From contig JADJOE010000003.1 in assembly GCA_016713905.1 (NCBI GenBank), positions 682,001-746,000 on the forward strand: a stretch of DNA of 64,000 bases, read 5' to 3'. The notes under the pieces are model-generated. The model was given only the letters and a program-made list of their open reading frames with translations, was not told the origin of the DNA and made no database searches. The position numbers and the translations under genes are program-made. The stretch comes from Candidatus Vicinibacter proximus. GTDB lineage: Bacteria > Bacteroidota > Bacteroidia > Chitinophagales > Saprospiraceae. Below, piece after piece: positions 45,465-54,860 of this stretch (the first letter of the stretch is position 1; each line of letters starts with the position of its first letter).

Positions 45465-46049
45465 TCAATGTAAAGCAGCCCGAATTTCCAGGCTATTTAT
45501 CACCTCAGCTTCTTTTTCCATCCACCATTCCAATCTGGGATACACCTTGGATTCTGGAAAATAGCATAATGCCAGCTTTACATAAATGTGCCCATGTTTT
45601 GCTTCAGAGGTCCAAAGCATTTTGTAAAATTTTTTATACTCTGGATCAGTTAAATTCTCTTCTATAAGTCTGAATCTTTCGGCTCCTCTGGTTTCCAATA
45701 CAGAACCAATGAGCAAGTAATCTAAAAACCTTTCTTCTCGGCCCGAATGCATAAAGACCATAAGTTTCTTTACATATGGGTCCTCTTTTATCTGATGTGC
45801 CAATCCAACATTTCTGCTCCTCATAAGCTGGTATACCAATCTGAAATGGTCCAATTCCTCAATGGCAGTTTCAATTAAATCAGTGTGTATATCAAAACGA
45901 TCGGGATATTTTGCCACCAGACTCATCGCCATAGCAGAAGCCTTACGTTCACAATCAGCATGGTCCTGAAGGAAGCTATCAAAATCAGCTAAAACAGCTT
46001 CTAACCATTCCCTGGGACTTTCCGCCTTTAATTCGAGATTTAATTTCAA
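45465..46049 (-). CDS. miaE: tRNA-(ms2io6A)-hydroxylase
   Basis: The 194-residue protein is a ferritin-like di-iron enzyme: WLEAVLADFDSFLQDHADCERKA supplies the first ligands, AIEELDHFRLVYQLM a second E-x-x-H pair, and LWTSEAKHGHIYVKLAL a third. MiaE hydroxylates the isopentenyl group of 2-methylthio-isopentenyladenosine at position 37 of tRNA, using oxygen. Length matches the family. It ends 43 bases from the convergent M1 gene. The 44-residue membrane protein directly upstream may share its mRNA. Confidence 0.88.
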   Translation of the reverse strand: MKLNLELKAESPREWLEAVLADFDSFLQDHADCERKASAMAMSLVAKYPDRFDIHTDLIETAIEELDHFRLVYQLMRSRNVGLAHQIKEDPYVKKLMVFMHSGREERFLDYLLIGSVLETRGAERFRLIEENLTDPEYKKFYKMLWTSEAKHGHIYVKLALCYFPESKVYPRLEWWMEKEAEVINSLEIRAALH

Positions 46050-46058
46050 GGAAGGTAA

Positions 46059-46193
46059 TTATGAATTTGCAGATCTGTACATTAGGTACATGAGTACCAT
46101 CAAAACAGCTGCAACAATAATGATTATCTTGAATATCTTTCTTTCTTCTGCTTTCTCTTCTCTTTTTGAAGGATGGTTATGATGTTTTGACAT
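46059..46193 (-). CDS. 44-residue single-span membrane protein
   Basis: This gene is short: ATG at 46193, TAA at 46059. The sequence begins MSKHHNHPSKREEKAEERK, is strongly charged, then has a single hydrophobic helix (IFKIIIIVAAVLMVLMYLMY) and a short tail RSANS. This is a credible small inner-membrane protein with a cytoplasmic N-terminus (positive-inside not decisive). It lies 9 bases upstream of miaE and 78 bases downstream of the helicase gene. Function unknown. Confidence 0.6.
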   Translation of the reverse strand: MSKHHNHPSKREEKAEERKIFKIIIIVAAVLMVLMYLMYRSANS

Positions 46194-46271
46194 GATGGGA
46201 TAATTTGCTGCAAGGTATAAACACTATCCCAAAATTCAAACCATAAAATAATGCTTTTTTTTCAGATGAAC

Positions 46272-47552
46272 TCAACGCCATTGCCGAATAAAGTCTGCTA
46301 CTCTTTCGTCCGTACGAACATCTTTCCATTGGAGCTTTTGGGTGAGATAAACACCATCAAGTGTGCGGCATCTGCTTAAGGCAACATAAGTTTGTCCATT
46401 TTCAAAAGCACCTCTTCCAAGATCAATTATTGCTTTGTCAAAAGTCTTTCCCTGACTCTTATGTATGGTGACCGCCCAGGCAAGTTTTACTGGTAACTGC
46501 GTGAAAGATCCCACAGGGTTTACCTTAATGGTCTGATCCTCATAGATGTACCGTACAATTTCCCAGGTAGCCATTGGAATTTCAACACTACTTTCCTGAC
46601 TTGGAAATTTGACCCGAATGCTTTGTGGCATAAGTTCCTCAAGGATGCCAATACTGCCGTTGATAAAATTCTTTGCAGGATCATTTCTTAAAGTCATTAT
46701 TTGTGCGCCCACTTTTAAAATTAAATGCTGCTCGGCAGGAAATTGTGATGGATTTATGGATCCCTCCATTATTGCTGAATAAGTTTTTGGCGAGGTGTCA
46801 AGTTTGTTAAGCTCTTTAAGATTTATTTGATTTGCCTGTACATTGGTACTTGTCAAGGTAATGGCAGGTAACCCATCTTCAGTTGGGTCTGCCTGAGCCC
46901 TTTGATTTATTTCATCCAAATCCTCTTCATCGCATTCATTAAGCCGAATCCTGTTTAACAACCGGATGAAATGTAACTCATTTTGACGAAATACTTGCTC
47001 TAGCTCAATCAATTCAAAGGAATCCAACTCTTTCATGACATTTGCAGAGAAAAAATATGGGGAAGTATAATGGTGTTCGAAATATGCTTTTTCTTCAGGC
47101 GAACTGACTACTGGGGGTAATTGATACAAGTCACCTACCCACAGCATTGGAATTCCTCCAAATGGTTTATCCTTCTTTTTGGACAACTTTAATAATTGAT
47201 CCATGTGATCCAAAATATCTGCGCGCACCATACTGATCTCATCAATTACGATCAAATCAATTTTTTCTGCCATGGATTTAGAAAGGGGTTTGTAATCTTT
47301 TTGACTGATCCATCCCGGAGGAAATTTAAAAAATGAATGTATAGTCTGGCCACCTACCAAGACTGAGGCTACTCCTGTTGGTGCTAGAACAATCATATTA
47401 ATTCTGAAAGTTCTTTTGATTAAATTCAATAAAGTACTTTTTCCGGTTCCCGCTTTACCCGTAAGAAAAACTACCCCTTCCAGCTTTTGGATTCTGTCGA
47501 GTGCATAATGCTGTTCTGCATGCAATTGGTATACTTCTTTTGATTCTAACAC
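46272..47552 (-). CDS. Pif1/RecD-like superfamily 1 helicase
   Basis: The 426-residue protein has Walker A FLTGKAGTGKSTLL (about 31-43), an APTGVASVLVGGQTIHSFF motif (Ia/I-b), Walker B LIVIDEISMVRADIL, GDLYQLPPVV (motif III) and VTIHKSQGKTFDKAIIDL (motif V), ending in TYVALSRCRTLDGVYL (motif VI). This is the Pif1-like 5'-3' DNA helicase set. It probably unwinds DNA or G-quadruplexes during replication or recombination. It is cytoplasmic and monocistronic or first in a unit with the small membrane protein and miaE. Confidence 0.92.
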   Translation of the reverse strand: MLESKEVYQLHAEQHYALDRIQKLEGVVFLTGKAGTGKSTLLNLIKRTFRINMIVLAPTGVASVLVGGQTIHSFFKFPPGWISQKDYKPLSKSMAEKIDLIVIDEISMVRADILDHMDQLLKLSKKKDKPFGGIPMLWVGDLYQLPPVVSSPEEKAYFEHHYTSPYFFSANVMKELDSFELIELEQVFRQNELHFIRLLNRIRLNECDEEDLDEINQRAQADPTEDGLPAITLTSTNVQANQINLKELNKLDTSPKTYSAIMEGSINPSQFPAEQHLILKVGAQIMTLRNDPAKNFINGSIGILEELMPQSIRVKFPSQESSVEIPMATWEIVRYIYEDQTIKVNPVGSFTQLPVKLAWAVTIHKSQGKTFDKAIIDLGRGAFENGQTYVALSRCRTLDGVYLTQKLQWKDVRTDERVADFIRQWR

Positions 47553-47587
47553 AAAATCTAAGTTATCAATAACTAGTCCAACTCATT

Positions 47588-48703
47588 TTATTCTTTTACC
47601 ATTTTAGCAAGGTACACAACTACTGGAAAATGATCGGAATATCCAAAATTATAAACGTCCCCTGAAAAGGTTCGGCGAGGATAATTTTTATAATGACCAT
47701 CCTCCTGGATCATGAAGCTTTCATGAAATATTTTATGCTTTAGAAATTTGTATTGAACATTTGATTTACCCAAACAATTTTTAGAGAGTAATATTTGGTC
47801 AAAAAGACTCCAGCTATCATCATGTGCAGTAGTCCCTTCACCTAAAAGGTAATTTTTATAAAACGGATTATAAAAACTACCTGATTTTAAGGATCGAGTC
47901 TCTTTTTCGGCACGTAAATATTTTGCAACACTTGTACTGTTTGGGTTATCATTCAAATCCCCCATAATGATGATGTTAGCATCAGGATTCAATATTTGGA
48001 TTGAATCTGCAATTTCTTTGTTCTTTTTACTTGCTTGTATTCTTAAGGAGCTCGTGGCAAGCTCACCTCCTCTTTTTGATGGCCAGTGATTGACCAAAAT
48101 ATAAACTATTTGATTCTCTATTTTTCCTTTTGCGATCAGCAAGCCTCGGGTTTTACGAGAATTTCCGTCAGAATCTTTCAATGGAATTTCGACCATTTGA
48201 GCCTCTAATGGGGTGAAATATTTATTCTGATATAAAATAGCCAAGTCAATTCCCCTTGGATCAAAGGAGTTAAAGTGAAGGATTTGATAGTTTCGGTCTT
48301 TAAGATTAGGAGTCCTGACAAGATCTTCCAACACTTTTCTGTTTTCTACCTCGCAAACTCCCAATATGCCTACACCGTCAGGGTTTAAATCAGTTCCTAG
48401 TCTTACAATCACCTCAGAAAGTCTTAATAATTTATCTTGATATTTGTCCTCTGTCCATGCCTTAGGCCCGGTAGGGGTAAACTCCTCATCAGCAATGGAT
48501 GGATCATCCTCTGTGTCAAATAGATTTTCAAGATTATAGAAGCCGACACAAGCGATCTTTGCCTTTTGACCCTGGATGTTTGAAATAAAGGTTAAGGAAA
48601 AGATTAAGGGAATAATAAGAAATGATGATTTTCTAAAAATACAACTTAGAATATGGAAATGCTGGATTAATCTGGATAAATTTGAGCTTGAATTTTGGAT
48701 CAT
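47588..48703 (-). CDS. Secreted endonuclease/exonuclease/phosphatase-family nuclease
   Basis: From the ATG at 48703 the protein is 371 residues. A hydrophobic signal (FLIIPLIFSLTFISNIQGQ) follows a 30-residue N-terminal region, then the EEP fold: IACVGFYNLENLFDTEDD (metal-binding Asn/Glu), NHWPSKRGG, IIMGDLNDNPNS and YSDHFPVVVYL (catalytic Asp/His). It is likely an exported nuclease or phosphoesterase. Upstream extension would overlap the TonB receptor. The two divergent ATGs overlap by 2 bases (CATG, 48701-48704). The receptor and DUF5689 genes opposite suggest DNA or phosphate scavenging. Confidence 0.85.
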   Translation of the reverse strand: MIQNSSSNLSRLIQHFHILSCIFRKSSFLIIPLIFSLTFISNIQGQKAKIACVGFYNLENLFDTEDDPSIADEEFTPTGPKAWTEDKYQDKLLRLSEVIVRLGTDLNPDGVGILGVCEVENRKVLEDLVRTPNLKDRNYQILHFNSFDPRGIDLAILYQNKYFTPLEAQMVEIPLKDSDGNSRKTRGLLIAKGKIENQIVYILVNHWPSKRGGELATSSLRIQASKKNKEIADSIQILNPDANIIIMGDLNDNPNSTSVAKYLRAEKETRSLKSGSFYNPFYKNYLLGEGTTAHDDSWSLFDQILLSKNCLGKSNVQYKFLKHKIFHESFMIQEDGHYKNYPRRTFSGDVYNFGYSDHFPVVVYLAKMVKE

Positions 48704-51449
48704 GATCGTATTTAAACGGGTTATTTTATTATTTTGTTTGATTTCCTTTGGACAATGTATTTGTGGCCAGGAACTTAGAGGCATAGTTACAGATTTTTCT
48801 ACAGGTAAAGGTATAGAAGGAGTAAAAGTGTTCCTTCTGAATGAAAATATTACAACGATCACAGATGAAAAGGGCAAATTCTCCATACGCTCAGTAACTG
48901 CTTCAGATCTTCTTACATTTAGATTGGATAAACCAGGTTATAAAATTCTGGAACAAAACATCAACGTCTCGGAAAACAATGCGCAAGAGTTGGAGTTTTC
49001 TTTGGTTTTGATGAATGCGCCTAAAATTGAGATTCCAACTATTCAGTTGGATGAGGGAGATGGGGATGATGATCAGGATTCTGAAGTCTATAGTTTATTG
49101 ACCAGTTCCCGAGACCCAATATTACAAGCCGCCGCCTTTCAGTTTAGTCCTTTTCGATTTAGATTAAAATCTATTGATCAGATATATAACCAAGTCGGAT
49201 TTAATGGCTTTCTGTTAACTGATCTGGAGAATGGAAATAACCCATTTTACTTGTTTTCCGGACAAAATCAAATCACTCGTTATTCTGAAAACGACCTTAG
49301 CTATCCAAATCAGAATAATGATTTCGGAAGTCTTGGTATCAATCAATGGATCAATTTTGATCCGGCAACCTACAGAAAAGGATTTATTGCCAATTATTCT
49401 TTGTCTAACCGATCCTTTACCCATCGGCTTGCATTACAATATGTTAACCACCTGCCTTCAAAGGGGGTACATTATATTATTGGAGCAAATCGACGATGGG
49501 CTCAGGAGGCTAATATTCCGGGAACCTTCTATGATGCCTGGGGGTTGTATGCGGGTGTTTCCAAGAAATTTAAATCGAACGCTGGCTTCAGTTTGTTTTA
49601 TGTTCAGGCTCCGGTTGTAAGAGGTAAAAATAGCCCTGGTATAAAAGAGGTATATGAATTGAGTGGAGACCCTTTGTATAATTCCTATTGGGGTTATCAG
49701 GAAGGCGAAAAAAGAAATGCAAGAATTGCCTCCACGAATATTCCCGCTCTTTTTCTAAACTTCCATTCCAATCCTAATAAAAGATTAAGCTTTACCTCCG
49801 GTCTGATGATCCTCAAAGGTAAAAGATCGGATTCAAATCTCGATTGGAATGATGCATTTGATCCGAGACCTGATTATTACCAGAAATTGCCGTCATTCAT
49901 CGAATATGCACCAACAAAAGACAGTATTGCTTCTTTATGGAAGTCTGATGAATCAGTAAGACAAATTAATTGGACAAGAATGTACCAGGTAAACAGGTCT
50001 AATTTGAATACAGTCTATAACATTAATGGAGGTCTTGATTCAATTTCCGGAAGGCAATCTCAATATATTCAATTTGATCGCCATGCTGACCCAACTGATA
50101 TAGAACATTTTCTTCAAATTAAATATTCTCTTGGAAAAATAAAATTGTCCTCAACTTATAGATTAGAATATGCACAAAAGGAAAATTATCTTGAATTGCT
50201 GGATCTGTTAGGTGGGGATTTTTATGTTGATAAGGAAACTTTTATTGATGATGTGACCAGAGCAGACCCTGATGTGAATTTAAAAAATAAAATAATCAGG
50301 GTAGGAGATAAATTATCCTATGATTATACATCTGTGCTTCAGCGATATTCTACATTTACACAAGCCAATTACAAAAGAAGAAAATTTGATTTTGGTGCCG
50401 GGTTTTTAGCTGCATATAAACGTGATTTCCGGGAAGGGAAATTTCAAAACGCAATTTTCGAAAACTCAAAAGGAAAATCTGAATTACTTACAGGATTTCA
50501 ATGGGCTCTGAAAACAAATGCCATTTATAAAATCAATGGTCGTAATTATTTGACTTTATCGCTCGCATACGAGTCCTTGCCGCCTTTGTTTGATCAGGTT
50601 TTTATCAATGCAGGCTGGCGTGCAGATGTGCTTCCGGATATTCAAAATTCTAACAACAGATCTGGTGAGATACAATATTTCTATAAAAGTCCAGGATTTA
50701 AATTTCAAATTGGTGGATTTGCAGTTCAATCTAAAAATCAAATCCGGAACAAAGATTTTTTCCTGGATGGGGATTTGGAAACCGGCAACAATCCTGAACT
50801 CCGTGATGGAGGCTTAATTAATGGTTTTTATAAAGGACTTGATCAGGAACATCTTGGATTCGACATAAGTGCCGAATATGCATTGCCTTATGGTTTTGTT
50901 TTGGGTGGCATGTTTCAAAATAACATTGCAGTGTATACTAATAGACCAGATTTTTTAATCTATGACCAATTCAGTAAAGCTTCTTCAAAATATACTATCT
51001 ATCTGAAAAATTTCTTTGTTCCGGGTACACCACAGACAGTAGGAACCGTAAATCTAAAATATAATTTCAAGCGATTTGGTTTTGTGACTTTGAATTTTTC
51101 CTATGTCAACAGGTCATACCTTGAAGTTAATCCTTTAAGAAGAACTTCAGAAGCTACTCAGGGAATTGACAGAAATTCGGATTTGTTCAGGACTTATATT
51201 GATCAGGAAAAGTTGCCGGAATATTTTGTATTAGATGCTTTTGTCTTCAAAAGTTTTAAAATTTATAACCACTATACCAGCCTTAGTTTAGGTGTAAATA
51301 ACTTACTAAATAGTAAAAATTTAGTTTCCGGTGGTTTTGAACAATTTAGATTTGATTTTGAAACCAATAATCCTCAAAAGTTTCCTAACAAGTATTTTAA
51401 TCTTCAGGGAATTAATTATTTCTTTAACCTTATCGTATCATTTGAATAA
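48702..51449 (+). CDS. TonB-dependent receptor family outer-membrane protein
   Basis: From the ATG at 48702 the protein is 915 residues: a signal peptide (MIVFKRVILLFCLISFGQCICGQ), a CarboxypepD_reg-like domain (about 25-110: LRGIVTDFSTGKGIEGVKVF), then a long beta-barrel with repeated aromatic strand ends and the C-terminal strand GINYFFNLIVSFE. The plug region is short or divergent; VNGFLLTDLENG at about 163 may be part of it. A likely -7 promoter TAAATTTG lies at 48677-48684. The DUF5689 lipoprotein follows after 10 bases. Together with the divergent nuclease this forms a probable nucleic-acid or phosphate uptake locus. Confidence 0.82.
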   Translation: MIVFKRVILLFCLISFGQCICGQELRGIVTDFSTGKGIEGVKVFLLNENITTITDEKGKFSIRSVTASDLLTFRLDKPGYKILEQNINVSENNAQELEFSLVLMNAPKIEIPTIQLDEGDGDDDQDSEVYSLLTSSRDPILQAAAFQFSPFRFRLKSIDQIYNQVGFNGFLLTDLENGNNPFYLFSGQNQITRYSENDLSYPNQNNDFGSLGINQWINFDPATYRKGFIANYSLSNRSFTHRLALQYVNHLPSKGVHYIIGANRRWAQEANIPGTFYDAWGLYAGVSKKFKSNAGFSLFYVQAPVVRGKNSPGIKEVYELSGDPLYNSYWGYQEGEKRNARIASTNIPALFLNFHSNPNKRLSFTSGLMILKGKRSDSNLDWNDAFDPRPDYYQKLPSFIEYAPTKDSIASLWKSDESVRQINWTRMYQVNRSNLNTVYNINGGLDSISGRQSQYIQFDRHADPTDIEHFLQIKYSLGKIKLSSTYRLEYAQKENYLELLDLLGGDFYVDKETFIDDVTRADPDVNLKNKIIRVGDKLSYDYTSVLQRYSTFTQANYKRRKFDFGAGFLAAYKRDFREGKFQNAIFENSKGKSELLTGFQWALKTNAIYKINGRNYLTLSLAYESLPPLFDQVFINAGWRADVLPDIQNSNNRSGEIQYFYKSPGFKFQIGGFAVQSKNQIRNKDFFLDGDLETGNNPELRDGGLINGFYKGLDQEHLGFDISAEYALPYGFVLGGMFQNNIAVYTNRPDFLIYDQFSKASSKYTIYLKNFFVPGTPQTVGTVNLKYNFKRFGFVTLNFSYVNRSYLEVNPLRRTSEATQGIDRNSDLFRTYIDQEKLPEYFVLDAFVFKSFKIYNHYTSLSLGVNNLLNSKNLVSGGFEQFRFDFETNNPQKFPNKYFNLQGINYFFNLIVSFE

Positions 51450-51459
51450 GCTTTAATTT

Positions 51460-53496
51460 ATGATATTCAATAAAGTATTAAGTTGGACCACAGGCGTATT
51501 TATCACCTTATTTTTTGTAATGTCTTGTGTAGACAGGGCGTTTGATGAGCCGCCTGTATATACGCCAACCATCCCTTTCTCTGCAAACAGCTCAATTGCG
51601 CAACTTAAATCAAAGTATATCCCCGGTCAGTTTGTGGATATCACCGAAGATTTAAATATTGTTGCAACAGTCATTGCCGATGATCGGTCCGGGAATTTTT
51701 ACAAGACCATTGTGGTGCAAGACAGTACAGGAGGAATAGAAGTTAAAATTAATAGTATAGGACTTTTTGCCTTATTTCCTGTCGGCACAAGAGTAGGAAT
51801 AAAGTGTAAGAATCTTACCATTGGTGATTATGCAGGGCTTATCCAATTAGGTCAGGGATCCTACCTCGATAATGGAAGAGATCGATTAGCAGGGATAGAA
51901 GATGCCTTGTTGGATCAGTATGTTTTTGCCGGGGAACGTAACAAATTTGTTGTTCCAAAAACAAAGTCTATTAATGCATTAAACTCTTTGGATCTGAGTA
52001 CATTAATAAAATTGGAGGATGTTGAATTTGACCGAGCTGAGTTAGGAAAAACTTATGCTGATGTGGCGACTCAAACTTCACAAAACCTAAGCATTGTAGA
52101 TTGCAATAAAGCAAGCTTGTTATTGCGAACCAGTGGTTTTGCAGACTTTGCAGGTTTTGTAATTCCATCCGACAACGGTAGTTTAACGGGTGTTTTATCT
52201 AAATTTAATACGGATGTGCAAATTTACATTCGGGATACGACAGACATTTTATTCAACAAAACTCCTTGTGGAGGCACTACCGGACAGGCAGTCTTAAAAT
52301 CTATTTTGGAAGTAAGAGCTCTTTATACAGGCGCTGCCAACAATATAACAGAGGATATAAAAATTTCTGGCATCGTTACATCTGATAGAGACAATTCAAA
52401 TGTAAATTCACGAAATCTATTTATCCAGGATGCCAGCGGTGCTATTACCGTCCGCTTTACTGCTAACCATACCTATGGATTGGGTGATGAGCTTGAACTT
52501 AATTTGAAAGGAATTGAATTGTCTGAATTCAATGGCCTTCTCCAATTGAATAATTTCCCTGCAAATAAAGTAACTAAAATTTCAACAGGTAAATCAATTT
52601 CACCGAAACTAATTACGGTCGCGGAGTTATTGTCTTCATTTGAAAATTATGAAAGTCAACTTATTCAAATTGTAAATGCAACATTGACAAAATCCAGTGG
52701 TTCCAATTATGCAGATAATGTCGAAGTGAATGACCAGACTGGAAAAATTAACCTGTTCACAAGCCAAAGTGCAAAATTTGCAAATGATAATTTTCCTACA
52801 GCAATAGTGAAAATAACTGCAATTGTTTCTCAATTCAACAGCAAACAATTATTAATTCGTAATACCTCAGATGTGGTAATAACTGGAGGAGGAGGTCAGG
52901 CTGAGCTTAAATCGATAAAATTTATCCGAGATTTGTTTTCTGGTACGCTGACCAATGTTTCGGGAGATTTTAAAGTTAAGGGTATTGTGAGTTCAGAAAA
53001 AAATGCACTGAATGTGGTTACGCAAAATGTTTTTGTCCAAGATGCCTCAGCCGCAATTGTCATCCGTTTTTCTGGGAACCACTCTTTTAATCTAGGGGAT
53101 GAAATTGAAGTCACCGTTAAGGGAGTCGAACTTTCCGAATTCAATGGCTTGTTGCAATTGAATGGAACACCCCTGGCTAATGCTAAATTGATCAGCACGG
53201 GAATTCAGATACAGCCTAGAATTGCAACGGTCGCAGAATTAATAGCTCAGGCTGAGAATTGGGAAGGGCAGTTAATCAAAATTTTAAATCCTGGTTTTTC
53301 AAAATCCTCCGGTTCGAATTTCTCCGGTACTGTGGTGATCAATGATGGTACAGGCACCATAGATTTATTTACCAGATCGCAAGCCAATTTTGCTTCAGAT
53401 ATCTTTCCAACTAATGCCAAAAGCATTACGGGTATTCTATCTCAATTTACAGCAAGGCAAGTGATCATGAGAACATCTGCGGATATTGAACCGTAG
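51460..53496 (+). CDS. DUF5689 surface lipoprotein with duplicated domain
   Basis: The 678-residue protein has a lipoprotein signal (TGVFITLFFVMSC, Cys at 23). It contains a DUF5689 domain (about 35-270) with IVATVIADDRSGNFYKTIVVQD, an OB-like fold, followed by two further similar units at about 271-475 and 476-678. It is predicted to sit on the outer membrane beside the TonB receptor (10-base gap). Such proteins may act as ligand-binding partners for the receptor. No catalytic motif is seen. Confidence 0.85.
   Translation: MIFNKVLSWTTGVFITLFFVMSCVDRAFDEPPVYTPTIPFSANSSIAQLKSKYIPGQFVDITEDLNIVATVIADDRSGNFYKTIVVQDSTGGIEVKINSIGLFALFPVGTRVGIKCKNLTIGDYAGLIQLGQGSYLDNGRDRLAGIEDALLDQYVFAGERNKFVVPKTKSINALNSLDLSTLIKLEDVEFDRAELGKTYADVATQTSQNLSIVDCNKASLLLRTSGFADFAGFVIPSDNGSLTGVLSKFNTDVQIYIRDTTDILFNKTPCGGTTGQAVLKSILEVRALYTGAANNITEDIKISGIVTSDRDNSNVNSRNLFIQDASGAITVRFTANHTYGLGDELELNLKGIELSEFNGLLQLNNFPANKVTKISTGKSISPKLITVAELLSSFENYESQLIQIVNATLTKSSGSNYADNVEVNDQTGKINLFTSQSAKFANDNFPTAIVKITAIVSQFNSKQLLIRNTSDVVITGGGGQAELKSIKFIRDLFSGTLTNVSGDFKVKGIVSSEKNALNVVTQNVFVQDASAAIVIRFSGNHSFNLGDEIEVTVKGVELSEFNGLLQLNGTPLANAKLISTGIQIQPRIATVAELIAQAENWEGQLIKILNPGFSKSSGSNFSGTVVINDGTGTIDLFTRSQANFASDIFPTNAKSITGILSQFTARQVIMRTSADIEP
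52270..53493 (+). repeat. Internal in-frame duplication in the DUF5689 protein
   Basis: Two units of about 205 residues share long near-identical stretches. LGDELELNLKGIELSEFNGL corresponds to LGDEIEVTVKGVELSEFNGL, and LTKSSGSNYADNVEVNDQTG to FSKSSGSNFSGTVVINDGTG. Both start with GQA-x-LKSI and end with an R-x-T/S-x-x-D phrase. The duplication is readable at DNA level as well, so it appears fairly recent. Confidence 0.8.
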
Positions 53497-53510
53497 TCAT
53501 ATGATTTCGT

Positions 53511-54218
53511 ATGGAGGTTTTTAAGTTTAAATATTTTGATCTTTTTTTAGGTGAAAATATTATGAAGCCCTCCACAGACAGTGTCATCCTCGGCGCTTGG
53601 AGCAGTAAAAGAAATTATAATAGGATACTCGATTTAGGTTGTGGTTCAGGCATTTTGGGTTTAATGTTGGCCCAAGAGAATCAATCCTGTGAGGTAGTTG
53701 GAATCGATTTAAGTAAAGATGCCGTTAATATTTCAAATTTAAATTTTACTAAATCTGAATTTAGAAATGCTTTTCACTTTGTTCAAGGGGACTTTGTTGA
53801 TTTCACCTCTTTACCTGATCCGTTTTTTGATTTGATTATTAGCAACCCGCCTTATTTTATTAAAGATTTGAATGCGTCTGAACAATCAAAAAATCTTCAG
53901 AGACATTTCACCTTGAAAAAAATTTCAGACTTAGTTTTTAACGTTTCCAAATTACTTACAGATAAAGGTTTATTTATATTGGTATTACCGGTTGGTTTGG
54001 AGTCAATATGGACCACAGAACTTATCTGCAATGGATTGTATCCGCTGGATTATTTAAAAATCAAACATTCTAATAAATCAGAAACATCCTTGGTTTGTGT
54101 TGCTTATTCCAGACTTTCCAATTCAGTCGGTTTTGAAGAATTAGTTATTTTAGATGATGAGGGAAATTTTTCGACCGAGTATATAAATCTCACAAGAAAT
54201 TTTATTTCTGTGTTGTAA
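53511..54218 (+). CDS. trmN6: tRNA1(Val) adenine-37 N6-methyltransferase-like protein
   Basis: The 235-residue protein starts MEVFKFKYFDLFLGENIMKPSTDSV, as in the YfiC/TrmN6 family. It has the SAM site ILDLGCGSGILGLMLAQ, VVGIDLSKDAVNISNLN and the amino-methyltransferase motif LIISNPPYFI. It methylates N6 of adenine 37 in tRNA(Val) in E. coli. It lies 14 bases after the DUF5689 gene, so it may share that transcript, although its role is cytoplasmic. Confidence 0.88.
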   Translation: MEVFKFKYFDLFLGENIMKPSTDSVILGAWSSKRNYNRILDLGCGSGILGLMLAQENQSCEVVGIDLSKDAVNISNLNFTKSEFRNAFHFVQGDFVDFTSLPDPFFDLIISNPPYFIKDLNASEQSKNLQRHFTLKKISDLVFNVSKLLTDKGLFILVLPVGLESIWTTELICNGLYPLDYLKIKHSNKSETSLVCVAYSRLSNSVGFEELVILDDEGNFSTEYINLTRNFISVL

Positions 54219-54245
54219 TTAATATTGCAGCTATGTTTTATGCTT

Positions 54246-54860
54246 TTAATAGTTGATTTGCGGATCCAAAGAGTTTTTTTGCTCCATGGATCTTAATATA
54301 TACTTCCCTAATATATCAAATTCAATATTTACGAAATCTCCTGGGTTTAGCGATCTTAAATTTGTGTTTTGGTATGTGTACGGAATTATTGAAACTTCAA
54401 AAAAATCATTTTTTAAATCTGATATGGTAAGGCTTATACCATGGACACATACGGAACCTTTTAGGACCATTAAATGGGCGTACTTAGGATCAAGAGAGAA
54501 TCGGAATACGTGACTACCTTCCAGTACACGTATAGAAATACATTGAACTGTGTCGTCTGCATGCCCTTGTACAAAATGTCCACTAAGCCGGTCGCCAACT
54601 TTTAAAGATCTTTCTATATTTATAAGATCTCCTTTTTTTATAAGCTTAAACGCCGTTTTCTTAATGGTTTCTTCAATCAAGGTCACCCTGTACGAATCAT
54701 CATCACATTCAACCACTGTCAAACACACGCCATTATGAGAGACACTTTCATCAATTCTTACTTCTTTACTTATTTTTGAGGAAATGCGTAAGTCAAAATT
54801 TCCGTTTTTCTCTTCAATCTCAATAATCTCAGCGATATCCTCAATAATTCCTGTAAACAT
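54246..54860 (-). CDS. ribE: Riboflavin synthase alpha chain
   Basis: The 204-residue protein starts MFTGIIEDIAEIIEIEEKNG and has two lumazine-binding repeats: SVSHNGVCLTVVECDDDSYRV and the second with KGSVCVHGISLTISDLKNDFF. It converts two 6,7-dimethyl-8-ribityllumazine molecules to riboflavin and a pyrimidine. Its start codon touches the stop of the giant T9SS gene (both at 54860), so translation may be coupled. The other riboflavin genes are elsewhere. Confidence 0.95.
   Translation of the reverse strand: MFTGIIEDIAEIIEIEEKNGNFDLRISSKISKEVRIDESVSHNGVCLTVVECDDDSYRVTLIEETIKKTAFKLIKKGDLINIERSLKVGDRLSGHFVQGHADDTVQCISIRVLEGSHVFRFSLDPKYAHLMVLKGSVCVHGISLTISDLKNDFFEVSIIPYTYQNTNLRSLNPGDFVNIEFDILGKYILRSMEQKNSLDPQINY

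Noticed and set aside
45446..45465. Hairpin ATTTAC/GTAAAT between the M1 peptidase and miaE genes as a terminator
   Set aside because: The stem is only six A/T-rich pairs with no U-tract, too weak to call.
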